This document shows positions 26,565 through 35,639 of a stretch of 64,000 nucleotides of DNA, piece after piece. Made by a program: the position numbers and the translations under genes. The notes under the pieces were generated by a model. It was not told the origin of the DNA. It worked only from the letters and a program-made list of their open reading frames with translations, and did not search any database. The DNA is from Cyclobacteriaceae bacterium (lineage in GTDB: Bacteria; Bacteroidota; Bacteroidia; Cytophagales; Cyclobacteriaceae): the NCBI GenBank assembly GCA_026003355.1, contig BPHC01000002.1:1-64000 (forward strand), read 5' to 3'. Position 1 is the stretch's first letter. Every line of letters starts with the position of its first letter.

Positions 26565-27391
26565 TTGTACGACCACACGAAATTCCTGTACAGCAAGTGC
26601 ACGCCCTGTTGCTGGGTGCGGTATCGCCCAGGCCCATTGCATTTGTAAGCTCAATGGATAAAGAAGGGCGGGTAAATCTTAGTCCGTTTAGTTTTTTTAA
26701 TGTATTCAGCGCCAATCCACCGATATTGATCTTTTCTCCAGCAAGAAAAGGGCGCGATGGTACGGTAAAAGACACTTTTTTAAATGTAACCGAAATTCCT
26801 GAGGCAGTAATTAACGTCGTAAACTTTAGTATAGTGCACCAGGCTTCCCTGGCCAGTGCAGAGTATCCGCGCGGCATAAATGAATTTGAAAAGGCCGGCT
26901 TAACCGCAGTGCCTTCGAAGGTTGTTCGTCCCCCGCGTGTGGCTGAGTCGCCTGTAAACCTGGAGTGCCGTATAAACCAGGTTATTGAGCTGGGCAAAAG
27001 CGGCGGAGCAGGCAACCTGGTAATATGCGAGGTACTGCTCATGCACATAAAGGATGAGATACTGGGTGAAGACGGGAAAATCGATCCGTTTAAAGCAGAT
27101 GCGGTGGCGCGAATGGGGGGCGACTGGTATTGCCGGGCAAATGGTGCGGCTTTGTTCAGGCTGCCTCAGCCCGGAAACCGGTTGGGAATAGGTTTCGACC
27201 AGCTGCCGGAGGCCATCCGCAACAGCAAAATTCTTACCGGCAACGACCTGGCCAGGCTGGCGGGCGCAGAGGCCGTTCCGGCGAAAGTGCAGGGCAGGAC
27301 TTTTTCGGCCGAAACCGCCAAACATCTTAAAGCAAAAGAATTACTGGAAAAGGGCGAAGTTGAAAAAGCGTGGGAAGCCCTTGCCGACTAA
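26561..27391 (+). CDS. Flavin reductase family (FMN-binding split barrel) protein
   Basis: A 276-residue protein with a flavin-reductase-like domain in residues about 10-190: VSPRPIAFVSSMDKEGRVNLSPFSFFNVFSA is the usual FMN-binding start (here quoted in two parts: VSPRPIAFVSSMD and NLSPFSFFNVF). The C-terminal 80 residues hold a helical extension. It is coupled to fah by a four-base overlap, a pairing I recall in Bacteroidota tyrosine-degradation loci. It could reduce flavin for a monooxygenase or have a distinct reductase role. It ends 25 bases before a 15-bp tandem repeat. Confidence 0.85.
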   Translation: MIVRPHEIPVQQVHALLLGAVSPRPIAFVSSMDKEGRVNLSPFSFFNVFSANPPILIFSPARKGRDGTVKDTFLNVTEIPEAVINVVNFSIVHQASLASAEYPRGINEFEKAGLTAVPSKVVRPPRVAESPVNLECRINQVIELGKSGGAGNLVICEVLLMHIKDEILGEDGKIDPFKADAVARMGGDWYCRANGAALFRLPQPGNRLGIGFDQLPEAIRNSKILTGNDLARLAGAEAVPAKVQGRTFSAETAKHLKAKELLEKGEVEKAWEALAD

Positions 27392-27416
27392 CCATTTAAC
27401 CAACTAACCAAGGACC

Positions 27417-27566
27417 GATAAACCACAGACTGATAAACCATGGACTGATTAACTATGGACTGATTAACTATGGACTGATTAACTATGGACTGATTAACCA
27501 TGGACTAATAAACCATGGACTAATTAACTATGGACTAATAAACCATGGCCTAATAAACCATCCAAC
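27417..27566. repeat. 15-bp tandem repeat, ten units, between convergent genes
   Basis: Ten head-to-tail 15-base units. Three are identical (GATTAACTATGGACT, 27447-27491). The others differ at a few positions, mainly TTAACTATGG versus TAAACCATGG, and the first and last units are more diverged. A further degenerate unit may occupy 27402-27416. One forward frame (repeating Ile-Asn-Tyr-Gly-Leu) and one reverse frame stay open, but neither has a credible gene start. The array ends exactly at the pdhB stop codon. It looks like a minisatellite. Confidence 0.9.
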
Positions 27567-28547
27567 CTAATCCCTGTACATTACAGCTTTAACTGCTTTA
27601 ACGGTTCGTTCCACATTGGGAAGTATAGCCTGAATGAGGGTAGGTGCGTAGGGCAGGGGGGCATCGGCATTGGTTATGCGGTGAACGGGGGCATCCAGAT
27701 AGTCAAAAGCATGTTTTTGAATGTGGTAAGCTATTTCGGCTGAGATGGAGGCCAGTGGCCAGGCTTCTTCAACCACCACCAGGCGGTTGGTTTTCTTTAC
27801 CGATTCCACAACGGTTTGATAATCGATGGGCCTTACCGACCGAAGATCAATAATTTCGGCTGATATGCCTTCTTTTTCCAGCTCCTGTGCTGCGGCCAGG
27901 GCTACTTTTAAAATCTTACCGAAAGAAACGATGGTAACATCGGTTCCGGGTTTTTTAATGTCGGCAACGCCAATGGGTATGAGGTATTCACCTTCCGGCA
28001 CTTCTCCCTTGTCGCTGTACATTAGCTCGCTTTCCATGAAAATTACCGGGTCGTCATCGCGGATGGCGGTTTTGAGCAGTCCTTTTGCATCGTAGGGGTT
28101 TGAAGGAACCACCACCTTAAGGCCCGGGCAGTTGGCGTACCAGTTTTCGAAATTCTGCGAGTGCTGGGCGGCAAGCTGTCCGGCATTGCCGGTAGGTCCG
28201 CGGAATACGATGGGAATATTGTATTGTCCGCCTGACATGGAGTACATTTTGGCAGCCGAATTAATGACCTGATCGATGGCCACCAACGAAAAGTTAAACG
28301 TCATGAATTCAATAATGGGCCTGAGGCCATTCATGGCTGCGCCTACGCCCAGCCCGGCAAAACCCAGTTCTGAGATGGGTGTGTCGATTACCCTTTCGGG
28401 CCCAAATTCATCCAGCATGCCCTGGCTTACTTTGTAGGCTCCGTTATATTCGGCTACTTCTTCGCCCATCAGAAATACGCTCGGATCTCTGCGCATTTCT
28501 TCGCTCATGGCTTCGCGCAGGGCTTCTCTGAATTGAATTTGTCGCAT
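27567..28547 (-). CDS. pdhB: Pyruvate dehydrogenase E1 component subunit beta
   Basis: Beta subunit of the thiamine-diphosphate-dependent E1 of a 2-oxoacid dehydrogenase complex (pyruvate to acetyl-dihydrolipoyl-E2). The 326 residues show [58 protein letters not shown], and the C-terminal transketolase domain with [17 protein letters not shown]. PdhB is assigned over branched-chain E1-beta by similarity of these blocks. The alpha subunit, E2 and E3 genes are not adjacent, so the complex is encoded at scattered loci. Confidence 0.93.
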   Translation of the reverse strand: MRQIQFREALREAMSEEMRRDPSVFLMGEEVAEYNGAYKVSQGMLDEFGPERVIDTPISELGFAGLGVGAAMNGLRPIIEFMTFNFSLVAIDQVINSAAKMYSMSGGQYNIPIVFRGPTGNAGQLAAQHSQNFENWYANCPGLKVVVPSNPYDAKGLLKTAIRDDDPVIFMESELMYSDKGEVPEGEYLIPIGVADIKKPGTDVTIVSFGKILKVALAAAQELEKEGISAEIIDLRSVRPIDYQTVVESVKKTNRLVVVEEAWPLASISAEIAYHIQKHAFDYLDAPVHRITNADAPLPYAPTLIQAILPNVERTVKAVKAVMYRD

Positions 28548-28628
28548 ACGTTTCGCTTAAAGTGGCGTAAAAATACGTTTAGAATAACCTGGTTTACAAC
28601 CGCTCGTTTACTTTTTCTGGTAAACCAG

Positions 28629-28660
28629 AAAAAACAAACCCCGGATTATGGCCGGGGTTT
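28629..28660 (-). terminator. Intrinsic terminator after the OmpA/TPR lipoprotein gene
   Basis: AAACCCCGG and CCGGGGTTT form a perfect 9-bp stem (28636-28644 with 28652-28660), followed on the minus strand by GTTTTTTC. Six T also follow on the plus side, so it may act both ways. Confidence 0.85.
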
Positions 28661-28682
28661 ATTTTTTCCTTTGAGAAAATAG

Positions 28683-30452
28683 TTACTTCAGCACATTGCG
28701 GAAGGCCTCTGTGGTGTTCCACTTGGCAAACTCCAGGTCGGTAAGGGCCATTTCCTTCAGCGAAGGGTCGGCTTTTACGGCGTTGGCCAGGTTACTTACC
28801 ACACCATCGGCATTGTCCTGGCGGGCGCTGGCAATGGCTGCACCGTACCAGGCCAGTGCGTGGTTGCTGTTCAGGCGGGTGGCCTCGTTGAACGAGTTCA
28901 GAGCATTTTGGTAGTCTTTGTTTAATACCTGAGCCAGCCCTTTATTAAACAGGTTATCGGCCGTATTGGCTGCAGATGAGGCAGCGCTTACGGCTTCGCT
29001 ATAGCGGGCAATAAAGATGGCGGCAGAGGCTTTTACCCCGTTCAGGCCGGCAGCGTTATCGCCTCTCAGGCCAGAGGCCTTGCTGGCATGCGAGAATGCC
29101 GCATAGGGGTTGCCCTGCAGCATGGCTACTGAGGCCAGGTTGGCATGTACTTCGGGTGCGGCGTTGAGGCGTGCGGCAATATCCAGCTGGGCTTTGGCTT
29201 TTTCGGCCAGAGAAGCTGCGTTTGAAGGATTTTCTATGGCCTGAGCAATGAATGTAGCAGCCAGGTTGTTGTGCGCATTCCAAAAAGTGCCTTTTTTGGT
29301 TGCTGCCTCATAAATGGCAGCTTTTTCAGTTAAGGAAGGTGTAAGCGTAGCTGCATACATCATTTCCTCAAACGACAGGGTATCGGGTGTCATCTGGCCG
29401 TTAATAATTTGCTTGGCCAAGACCGTCATCTCCGCATCGGTTTTCTTATCCTTTACAGTAAGAATTTCAGTTTTGGCAGTACGCAGACCCGGATAAACAT
29501 CTTTGAATACCTTTTTGTAAGTGGGAAGTTTTTTCATCTGCTTTTCCTGATCTTCAAAAGTGCCGCCGGCATTTATAATGTTGAGATACTCGGCCTTTTC
29601 TTCAGAAGAAATTCCATTGTAGTTGGCCAAAGCATTTTTAAACTCGGTCCAGTCGCGCACAATAGGTTTTAATACGAACTGAATCGAATCGGCTTTGCCC
29701 TGATAGTCGTATTTTTTCATTTGTTCACGATAATACTTCTCGATGGCTTTGGCGCGATCGGGCGACAATTTGCTGTTGATGCGCTCAGCGCCTTCGGGAG
29801 AGTGCGTACCGGTTATGGTTACGGTTTTGGTTACGTTTTTGGAGGCGATAAAGGCATCCAGTTTCTTGCCTTTTTCGCTGTTGATTTCGGATTTGCGCAA
29901 CACCGACTTACCCTGTTCGAAGATAAAATCAGGAATAACAACCGGAATTATTTCTTCCTGGTTGTTGTAGCCGTGTGCGGCATATACGGGGAAGGCAACC
30001 GGCTTTACCAGTTTGGAGGTGGTGATAACGCCCACTGCCACATCCATGCGCGGAGTGGCTTTTGTTTTGGTGCCTTTGGCTGCCACACCTTCTACCTGCA
30101 ACACACCCGACTTCATTGCCGGGTTGTAGGCAAACGTAAATTCTTTGGTGATGCGGGGTTGTTCGGTGGCTGCGTTAGGATAATCGTTGGCGTTGAAAAC
30201 AATGGGTTCAAGGGCGGTTTCCTGTTCGCCATACTTGTAATAGGTATTAACCGTATAGGTAGTACCCTTTTTCAGCATTTTTACCGGCAGGTTGGCTGCC
30301 ATGGAAAAAGCCACCGTATCCTTATGCACCTCAAGCGGGTTTGGGGTTACGGTAAGCTGTTGTTCTTTGGCCATCTTAACCATCTGGGGCAGGGTACAGC
30401 CGCCAAGGGTCAGCAGACCGGTGATTACAAAAATGTAAACTAATTTTCTCAT
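28683..30452 (-). CDS. OmpA-like and TPR domain lipoprotein
   Basis: A 589-residue protein with lipobox LLTLGGC (Cys19). A beta-rich N-terminal region (about 25-165) precedes an OmpA-like peptidoglycan-binding domain at about 175-260 (PDFIFEQGKSVLRKSE, TITGTHSPEGAERINSKLSPDRAKAI). The C-terminal third is helical repeats of TPR type (e.g. NLFNKGLAQVLNKDYQNALN, ALAWYGAAIASAR). It probably anchors at the outer membrane facing the periplasm; exact role unknown. It has a strong promoter and a strong terminator, consistent with an abundant single-gene transcript. Confidence 0.85.
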   Translation of the reverse strand: MRKLVYIFVITGLLTLGGCTLPQMVKMAKEQQLTVTPNPLEVHKDTVAFSMAANLPVKMLKKGTTYTVNTYYKYGEQETALEPIVFNANDYPNAATEQPRITKEFTFAYNPAMKSGVLQVEGVAAKGTKTKATPRMDVAVGVITTSKLVKPVAFPVYAAHGYNNQEEIIPVVIPDFIFEQGKSVLRKSEINSEKGKKLDAFIASKNVTKTVTITGTHSPEGAERINSKLSPDRAKAIEKYYREQMKKYDYQGKADSIQFVLKPIVRDWTEFKNALANYNGISSEEKAEYLNIINAGGTFEDQEKQMKKLPTYKKVFKDVYPGLRTAKTEILTVKDKKTDAEMTVLAKQIINGQMTPDTLSFEEMMYAATLTPSLTEKAAIYEAATKKGTFWNAHNNLAATFIAQAIENPSNAASLAEKAKAQLDIAARLNAAPEVHANLASVAMLQGNPYAAFSHASKASGLRGDNAAGLNGVKASAAIFIARYSEAVSAASSAANTADNLFNKGLAQVLNKDYQNALNSFNEATRLNSNHALAWYGAAIASARQDNADGVVSNLANAVKADPSLKEMALTDLEFAKWNTTEAFRNVLK

Positions 30453-30486
30453 CGGGTTTTTAACTTTAGGGTTTGTAAACGAGTGC

Positions 30487-30517
30487 CAAAGCTACGCTTA
30501 TTGGCCTTTTTTTGCAA
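30487..30517 (-). promoter_or_regulatory. Strong predicted promoter for the OmpA/TPR lipoprotein gene
   Basis: On the minus strand TTG (30515-30517), a 20-base spacer and TAGCTTTG (30487-30494), an exact TAnnTTTG match with good spacing, 34 bases before the ATG at 30452. One of the best promoters in the window. Confidence 0.65.
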
Positions 30518-30570
30518 TTATACTTAAAAATTAAACTTGGAAACGGGTGCCGTAACAGGCTGGTCAAACC

Positions 30571-30578
30571 TATATTTG
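30571..30578 (+). promoter_or_regulatory. Predicted -7 box TATATTTG for the PspC-domain gene
   Basis: Exact TAnnTTTG match 54 bases before the ATG at 30633; no clear -33 element. Confidence 0.4.
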
Positions 30579-30632
30579 TGCAGTCGCTATTGTCGTTAAA
30601 TTAGCAATAAAAAGGGTTTAAATACCGGGATT

Positions 30633-30860
30633 ATGGGTAAATGGATAACACGCTTGCAGTATTTTCTGGAGGAACACGCCTTCGGGGTATGTACCTGGCT
30701 GGGCGAAAAACTGGGCATAGCCACGTCAACCATCCGGCTTTTTTTCATTTATGCCTCGTTCCTAACCCTGGGTAGTCCGGTGATTATTTACCTTTCGCTG
30801 GCCTTTGTGCTTAACCTTAAAAAGTATCTGCGCAGAAGAAACCCGGTGTGGGATTACTGA
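30633..30860 (+). CDS. PspC domain small membrane protein
   Basis: A 75-residue protein made almost wholly of a PspC domain: GVCTWLGEKLGIATSTIRLFFIYA and then a membrane segment SPVIIYLSLAFVLNL followed by a basic end. PspC proteins sit in the inner membrane and in some bacteria signal envelope stress. No pspA or pspB is nearby. It is convergent with the glycosyltransferase gene, with 8 bases between stops. Confidence 0.88.
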   Translation: MGKWITRLQYFLEEHAFGVCTWLGEKLGIATSTIRLFFIYASFLTLGSPVIIYLSLAFVLNLKKYLRRRNPVWDY

Positions 30861-30868
30861 GGGCAAGG

Positions 30869-31879
30869 TCAGGGAATAACCGGTAAACGTTTGCGGACGA
30901 AGTAGTCCCACACAATCAGCCCTTTGTACAACAGGCGGGTAGAAAACGGATATTGTCTTCGGAGTTTGGTTCTTTTTTGCCAGAGCTGCCAGAGGGAAGA
31001 AAAGAAGTTGAAGTGCGCTTTGCAAACCGATGCTGCACCTTTTGTGTTGCCCAGAAAAACGAATCTCATTGCCGCTGCCCAGTCGAGCAGCAGGCGCAGG
31101 GGGAGTTTCCAGCCCAGCTCACTCAGGGGAAGGTGATAGCACAACAGGCGCAGGTTGTTGCGGAAATTGAGATATATTTTTTGCGGATGCCCGTATGCCA
31201 GTGTGCCTGCGCCCACATGATATACCGTTGCCATACCACAATAAAAAACCTTGCGGCCGCTTCTTATCATGCGCCAGCAGAGGTCAATTTCTTCCATGTG
31301 GGCAAAAAAATCTTCGTCCAGTCCGCCCAGACTGCGGTACACTGAGGTACGCACCATCAGGCAAGCCCCACTGGCCCAGCCCACTTCCCGGGTGTCGTTG
31401 TATTGGCCGGTATCTTTTTCGGTAAAATCGAAAACTCTGCCACGGCAAAACGGATAACCCAGGGTGTCCAGGAAGCCGCCACCAGCGCCGGCGTATTCAA
31501 AATAGCCGGGTTTTTGGTAAGCCAGTATTTTGGGCTGAATGGCAGCAATATCCGGATGCTGTTTCATGATGTTAACAAGGGGTTCAAGCCATCCGGCTGT
31601 TACTTCCACATCCGAGTTAAGCAACACGCAATATTCGGCATCTGTTTGAGCCAGTGCGCGGTTATAACCACCGCTGTAGCCATAATTTTTGTCCAGCGCA
31701 ATAACCTGTACTTCGGGAAAAGATTTGCGCAGCAGCTCAAGCGATTCATCGGTCGAAGCATTATCGGCTACGATTATGTGGGCTGAAGGTGAATGCCGGA
31801 TAACTGACGGGAGGAACCGGTTAAGCAGATTGGCTCCGTTATAGTTCAGAATAACTACGGCTGTTGAAGTACCGGGCAC
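30869..31879 (-). CDS. Family 2 glycosyltransferase
   Basis: A 336-residue GT-A fold transferase: opening AVVILNYNGANLL, NDP-sugar site with IIVADNASTDES, NYGYSGGYNRAL and the metal-binding LLNSDVEVTAGW (DxD-like NSDVE), then VGWASGACLMVRTSVY, GGLDEDFFAHMEEIDLCWR and a C-terminal hydrophobic region. This is the rhamnosyltransferase-like GT2 subgroup. It probably adds a sugar to a surface polysaccharide; the substrate is unknown. ybaB lies 12 bases upstream on the same strand. Confidence 0.92.
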   Translation of the reverse strand: MPGTSTAVVILNYNGANLLNRFLPSVIRHSPSAHIIVADNASTDESLELLRKSFPEVQVIALDKNYGYSGGYNRALAQTDAEYCVLLNSDVEVTAGWLEPLVNIMKQHPDIAAIQPKILAYQKPGYFEYAGAGGGFLDTLGYPFCRGRVFDFTEKDTGQYNDTREVGWASGACLMVRTSVYRSLGGLDEDFFAHMEEIDLCWRMIRSGRKVFYCGMATVYHVGAGTLAYGHPQKIYLNFRNNLRLLCYHLPLSELGWKLPLRLLLDWAAAMRFVFLGNTKGAASVCKAHFNFFSSLWQLWQKRTKLRRQYPFSTRLLYKGLIVWDYFVRKRLPVIP

Positions 31880-31891
31880 GGTTTTTATACG

Positions 31892-32228
31892 TTAACGCAT
31901 CAGACTACCCAGGTCAAGCCCCGGAAGATCGGGCAGCAGTCCCTCTGTACTTTTGCGCAACTCATCGCGCGCCAGTTCTTCGGCTTGTTCCAGCGCTTTG
32001 TTCACAGCAGCCACCACCAGGTCTTGCAAAACGGTGCGGTCTTCGGGTTTCAACAGGGTTTCGTCTATTTCCAGCATCAGCACCTGTTTTTTTGCCGTTT
32101 ACGGTTGCCTTTACCATGCCCCCTCCCGATTCGCCGGTGGTTTTGATATTCACCAGGTTGTTTTGTGCCTGTTGCAGCCGGGCCTGCACTTCCTTCATGC
32201 GTCCCAGCATTTTCATCATATCCAGCAT
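31892..32228 (-). CDS. ybaB: YbaB/EbfC nucleoid-associated protein, frameshifted at an A7 run
   Basis: The N-terminal half (MLDMMKMLGRMKEVQARL to MVKATVNGKK) and the C-terminal half (LMLEIDETLLKPEDRTVLQDLVVAAVNKAL to the end) are both typical YbaB but lie in different frames. The junction is seven A on the minus strand (plus-strand T, 32087-32093). With six A the protein is one continuous 111-residue chain, the normal length. A -1 programmed shift would not restore it; +1 would be needed. A sequencing error is likely. YbaB dimers bind DNA and help organise the nucleoid. Confidence 0.88.
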
Positions 32229-32262
32229 GGTGCAAAAGTAACGGTAAATACAGAAATGGTTT

Positions 32263-34164
32263 CTATTTTTTACGAAGCAGTACTACCGACCCCGATCGCG
32301 TAAAGGTTCTGCCGGCCAGATCGGTAATGCGGGCTACAAACGCATAGGTACCTTCGGGTTGCTCGCGTCCTTGGTAGCGGCCGTCCCAGCCCATATCCGT
32401 GCTGTTGGTTACAAACATAAGTTCTCCCCAACGGTTAAATATGCGCAGCTCGAAAGCAGCGAAATACTGGCCAAAAACCCGGAATACCTCATTTTCGGCC
32501 GGGCCCTGACCGTCAGGGGTGAAGGCGGTGGGATAAAAAAGTTTCGGCTCTTTAATTACTTCAACCGTGTTGCTTATGGCCTCTCCCAGTCCGGCATCGT
32601 TGGCTATGGCACGAACCTCATAGCGATACACCTGGTTGTCGGGGTCGGGCGTGTTGTCGGTTACGGTTGTACTTAACCCGTTGTTAAACGTTTGCAGCAG
32701 CACTCCCGTTTGATTGTACTTGTTTACCCGGTAATGATTCACTCCGTTCTGCCAGCCGGTATAAGCCGACCAGTTGAGTTGTATGGAGTTGTCGGGGTTT
32801 AGCGTGGCCTGCAGCACCACCGGGCAAACATCCGAACCGGGTGCAGCGCTGTTGCCGCATACATCGCGATAATCAATCCGGTAGCAGGAGGCTTCAACAA
32901 TGGTAAAGCTGTTGTCGGTAAACGTTGGGGTGGTGGTGGAGCCAAGCAGGCTGTAGTTTCCTCCTGCAGGCTTTTTCAGTATGCTGTATTCCTGTGGTAT
33001 AAAAGCAGGGTCCTGCAGCCATACCAGCTCCACGCCATTTTCGCTTATTTGTGCGGTGGTGTTAACAACAGGCGAGGGAACTGCGGAGGAGAATGCTACT
33101 CCGCATTTTATGGCCGAAATGCTGCGGCTTCCGTTGGCATAGTTGGAAATGAGCTGGTAGCAATAGCCGGTTTTACAGGTAACATCGGTATCTGAAAAAG
33201 GTGAAGAGCCCACCACAGCAAGAACTGTGTTGTTCCGCTCAATGGTGTAGTTGCTTATGCCGGCGGGATGGGTAGCCCAGGTAAGGCTGTTTTCGAGGCT
33301 TAACAAGGTAAGGTCCATGTCGGCACTGCATATGGTATTGGAGTAGGAAGTAACGTTGTTGGCGCAGCGGTCGAATGATCCGAGCCGGAAACAGTAATAG
33401 TTATCATCCGTCCGAAGGCCTGAAAGCGACACCGATGACTGGTTGTAAACATTTTGCATAAACTGAAAGGTGGCGTTGTTGTTGGTGGCAATTTCAAGCC
33501 GGTATAAAACATTGGGAGCAGCAGTGAAATCCTGATCAATGCCGGTGCTGCCTGTAACGCGAAGTTCGGTAACAGCAGGTGTGGGCAATGCCGGCAGGGC
33601 TGTAAAGGGTTGGGTTGCGGCCATGCAGTTGTCGGCTGCGTTTACATCTTTGCCGCGCACCGAAATGTTTTTGGCGCCGGGGCTTGCAAAGGTATGGTTG
33701 TTTACCGCCATGCTGCCTTTGGGTACCTGTACCTCGGGCGAAGCATCGTTGTAATTAATAATGTAGGCATCGTATGCAGTATCGGTAACGCGTACCTGCA
33801 CCTGGTTGCCGTTGCAGGTGTACAGCTCGAAGGCCGGCGGCTGGTTGGGTGTTACGGTTATGACAATCTGGTCGGGGCCAATGGTTTGATAGAGGATGGT
33901 GAGCGTGTAGGTACCCGGCTGGTTGTAGGTGTGCGAAAAAACATTGGTTTGTACGGGTGTGCCATCGCCCCAGTTCATTTCACAGGGATTCAGGCCGGTG
34001 CAGTAGCCGCTGGTAATAAGGTTGGTGTTGGTTATGGTAACGGCAAGCGCGGCACATCCTTTCCGGTTATCTACCTCAAACCGTCCGCCCTGGCTCACGT
34101 ATTGGGCAACTGCCGTATGCAGGCCGGCAAACAAAAATATCCATGCATTTATTCGGATGTCCAT
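32263..34164 (-). CDS. T9SS-exported protein with PKD domain and CHU_C (type B) sorting domain
   Basis: A 633-residue secreted protein. A signal peptide (INAWIFLFAGLHTAVAQ) is followed by a PKD-like domain (residues about 25-110, with MNWGDGTPVQ and FSHTYNQPGTYTLTI) and several fibronectin-III-like repeats with Cys pairs. The C-terminal about 90 residues form a gliding-motility-associated CHU_C domain (LFYPTAFTPDGQGPAENEVF, FNRWGELMFVTN, GWDGRYQG, GTYAFV). The T9SS should carry it to the surface or outside; the role is probably adhesion or matrix. Its start overlaps the hutH end by 16 bases. Confidence 0.92.
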   Translation of the reverse strand: MDIRINAWIFLFAGLHTAVAQYVSQGGRFEVDNRKGCAALAVTITNTNLITSGYCTGLNPCEMNWGDGTPVQTNVFSHTYNQPGTYTLTILYQTIGPDQIVITVTPNQPPAFELYTCNGNQVQVRVTDTAYDAYIINYNDASPEVQVPKGSMAVNNHTFASPGAKNISVRGKDVNAADNCMAATQPFTALPALPTPAVTELRVTGSTGIDQDFTAAPNVLYRLEIATNNNATFQFMQNVYNQSSVSLSGLRTDDNYYCFRLGSFDRCANNVTSYSNTICSADMDLTLLSLENSLTWATHPAGISNYTIERNNTVLAVVGSSPFSDTDVTCKTGYCYQLISNYANGSRSISAIKCGVAFSSAVPSPVVNTTAQISENGVELVWLQDPAFIPQEYSILKKPAGGNYSLLGSTTTPTFTDNSFTIVEASCYRIDYRDVCGNSAAPGSDVCPVVLQATLNPDNSIQLNWSAYTGWQNGVNHYRVNKYNQTGVLLQTFNNGLSTTVTDNTPDPDNQVYRYEVRAIANDAGLGEAISNTVEVIKEPKLFYPTAFTPDGQGPAENEVFRVFGQYFAAFELRIFNRWGELMFVTNSTDMGWDGRYQGREQPEGTYAFVARITDLAGRTFTRSGSVVLLRKK

Positions 34165-35639
34165 TCGCGGATAAAGGCTTCTGCGGTTTTTAAATCATTG
34201 TGCAACAAACGGTCTTCATTAACAAACGGCACATGCTGGCGGAAATTATGTACCAGTTTTTCAAGAGCCGGAGAGGTTTTCATAGGTCTCCTGAATTCCA
34301 GAGCCTGTGTGGCAGTAAGCAATTCAATAGCCAGAATGCTGTACAGGTTGTTTACAATGCGGTAGGTTTTGAGTGCGGCATTGGCTCCCATGCTTACATG
34401 GTCTTCCTGGCCGTTGGATGAGACTATGGAATCGACCGAGGCAGGAGTGCAGAGTTGTTTATTCTGGCTTACCAGCGATGCAGCGGTGTATTGCGGTATC
34501 ATAAGGCCCGAATTTATACCCGGATGCGCCACCAGGTAATTAGGCAAACCGCGCGCCCCTGAAATGAGCTGAAAGGTTCTTCGCTCAGAAATGTTGCCCA
34601 GTTCGGCCAGCGCAATACCCAGAAAATCGAGCGCCAGGGCCAGGGGCTGGCCGTGAAAATTACCGGCCGAAATGATGGTATCCTGGTCCGGAAAGATGTT
34701 GGGATTATCCGTAACACTGTTTACTTCGGTAAGGACCACCCGGGTAATAAAGTCTATTGCATCGCAGCTTGCTCCGTGCACCTGTGGCATGCAGCGAAAG
34801 GAGTACGGATCCTGAACGTGCTGCTTGGGTTGTGCAATGAGTTCGCTGCCCTGTAGGAGTGTGCGGATGTGTGCGGCCGTTTTAGCCTGGCCGGCATGGG
34901 GGCGCAGGTGGTGTACGTCGGGCGCAAAAGGTTCGATGCGGCCATCGAATGCGTCTAGCGAGAGGGCGCCTATGGTGTTGGCTAAATTAATGAGGCGGTG
35001 GGCATGGTAAACAGCAAACACCGCGTAAGCCAGCATAAACTGGGTGCCGTTAAGCAGTGCCAGGCCTTCCTTGGGCTGAAAGGTTATGGGGTCCCATCCA
35101 AATTTACGGTTTATGGTTTGGGCATCGCAGCAGGTTCCGTTCCAGCGCACCATGCCTTTGCCCATCAGGGGGAGGCTTAGATGTGCCAGCGGTGCCAGGT
35201 CGCCCGAAGCACCCAGCGAGCCCATTTCGAATACCACCGGTGTTATTCCCTGGTTATAAAAATCCAGCAGGCGGTTTAGGGTAACCTCCTGCACACCTGA
35301 GTGCCCATAGCCCAGCGACCGGATTTTAAGGAAGATCATGAGGCGCACGATATTGGCAGGCACCTCGGGGCCGGTTCCGCAGGCATGCGACAGCACCAGG
35401 TTTTCCTGAAGGGTGGCCAGCTCTGCCGGGGGAATGAATTTGTTGTACAATGAGCCAAATCCGGTGTTAATGCCGTATACCGGGCCCTGGGCCGTTTTTA
35501 ATTTTTCATCCAGGTAGCGGCGGCAAAGGCGCACCTTGCTTCGCAGATCTTCTGTAAGCTCAACGGGTGGAAACCCGCCAACTATGGTGGCCAGGTCGTT
35601 GAACGTAAGCGGTTGGAGTCCGAGTAAAAACTTCACCAT
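34149..35639 (-). CDS. hutH: Histidine ammonia-lyase
   Basis: Converts L-histidine to urocanate and ammonia, the first step of histidine use. The self-formed MIO cofactor comes from Ala144-Ser145-Gly146 in GSLGASGDLAPLAHL. Further family motifs are YGINTGFGSL and NPNIFPDQDTIISAGNFHG. At 496 residues it is full length, and the similar tyrosine or phenylalanine lyases cannot be wholly excluded. No hutU, hutI or hutG lies beside it. It overlaps hisS by 7 bases upstream. Confidence 0.92.
   Translation of the reverse strand: MVKFLLGLQPLTFNDLATIVGGFPPVELTEDLRSKVRLCRRYLDEKLKTAQGPVYGINTGFGSLYNKFIPPAELATLQENLVLSHACGTGPEVPANIVRLMIFLKIRSLGYGHSGVQEVTLNRLLDFYNQGITPVVFEMGSLGASGDLAPLAHLSLPLMGKGMVRWNGTCCDAQTINRKFGWDPITFQPKEGLALLNGTQFMLAYAVFAVYHAHRLINLANTIGALSLDAFDGRIEPFAPDVHHLRPHAGQAKTAAHIRTLLQGSELIAQPKQHVQDPYSFRCMPQVHGASCDAIDFITRVVLTEVNSVTDNPNIFPDQDTIISAGNFHGQPLALALDFLGIALAELGNISERRTFQLISGARGLPNYLVAHPGINSGLMIPQYTAASLVSQNKQLCTPASVDSIVSSNGQEDHVSMGANAALKTYRIVNNLYSILAIELLTATQALEFRRPMKTSPALEKLVHNFRQHVPFVNEDRLLHNDLKTAEAFIREWTSE

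Noticed and set aside
27417-27566. Possible CRISPR array
   Set aside because: Units follow each other with no spacers and no cas genes are near.
29721-30443. 240-residue frame on the plus strand opposite the OmpA/TPR gene
   Set aside because: Antisense to a clear coding gene, with Gly/Tyr/Phe-biased sequence and no recognisable domain.
32080-32095. Programmed -1 ribosomal frameshift in ybaB at the A7 run
   Set aside because: A -1 shift leads to an early stop; only a +1 shift or one fewer A restores the protein, and similar breaks occur in unrelated genes.
33610-34365. 251-residue plus-strand frame opposite the T9SS-exported protein and hutH end
   Set aside because: Crosses two real genes; no signal or domain.
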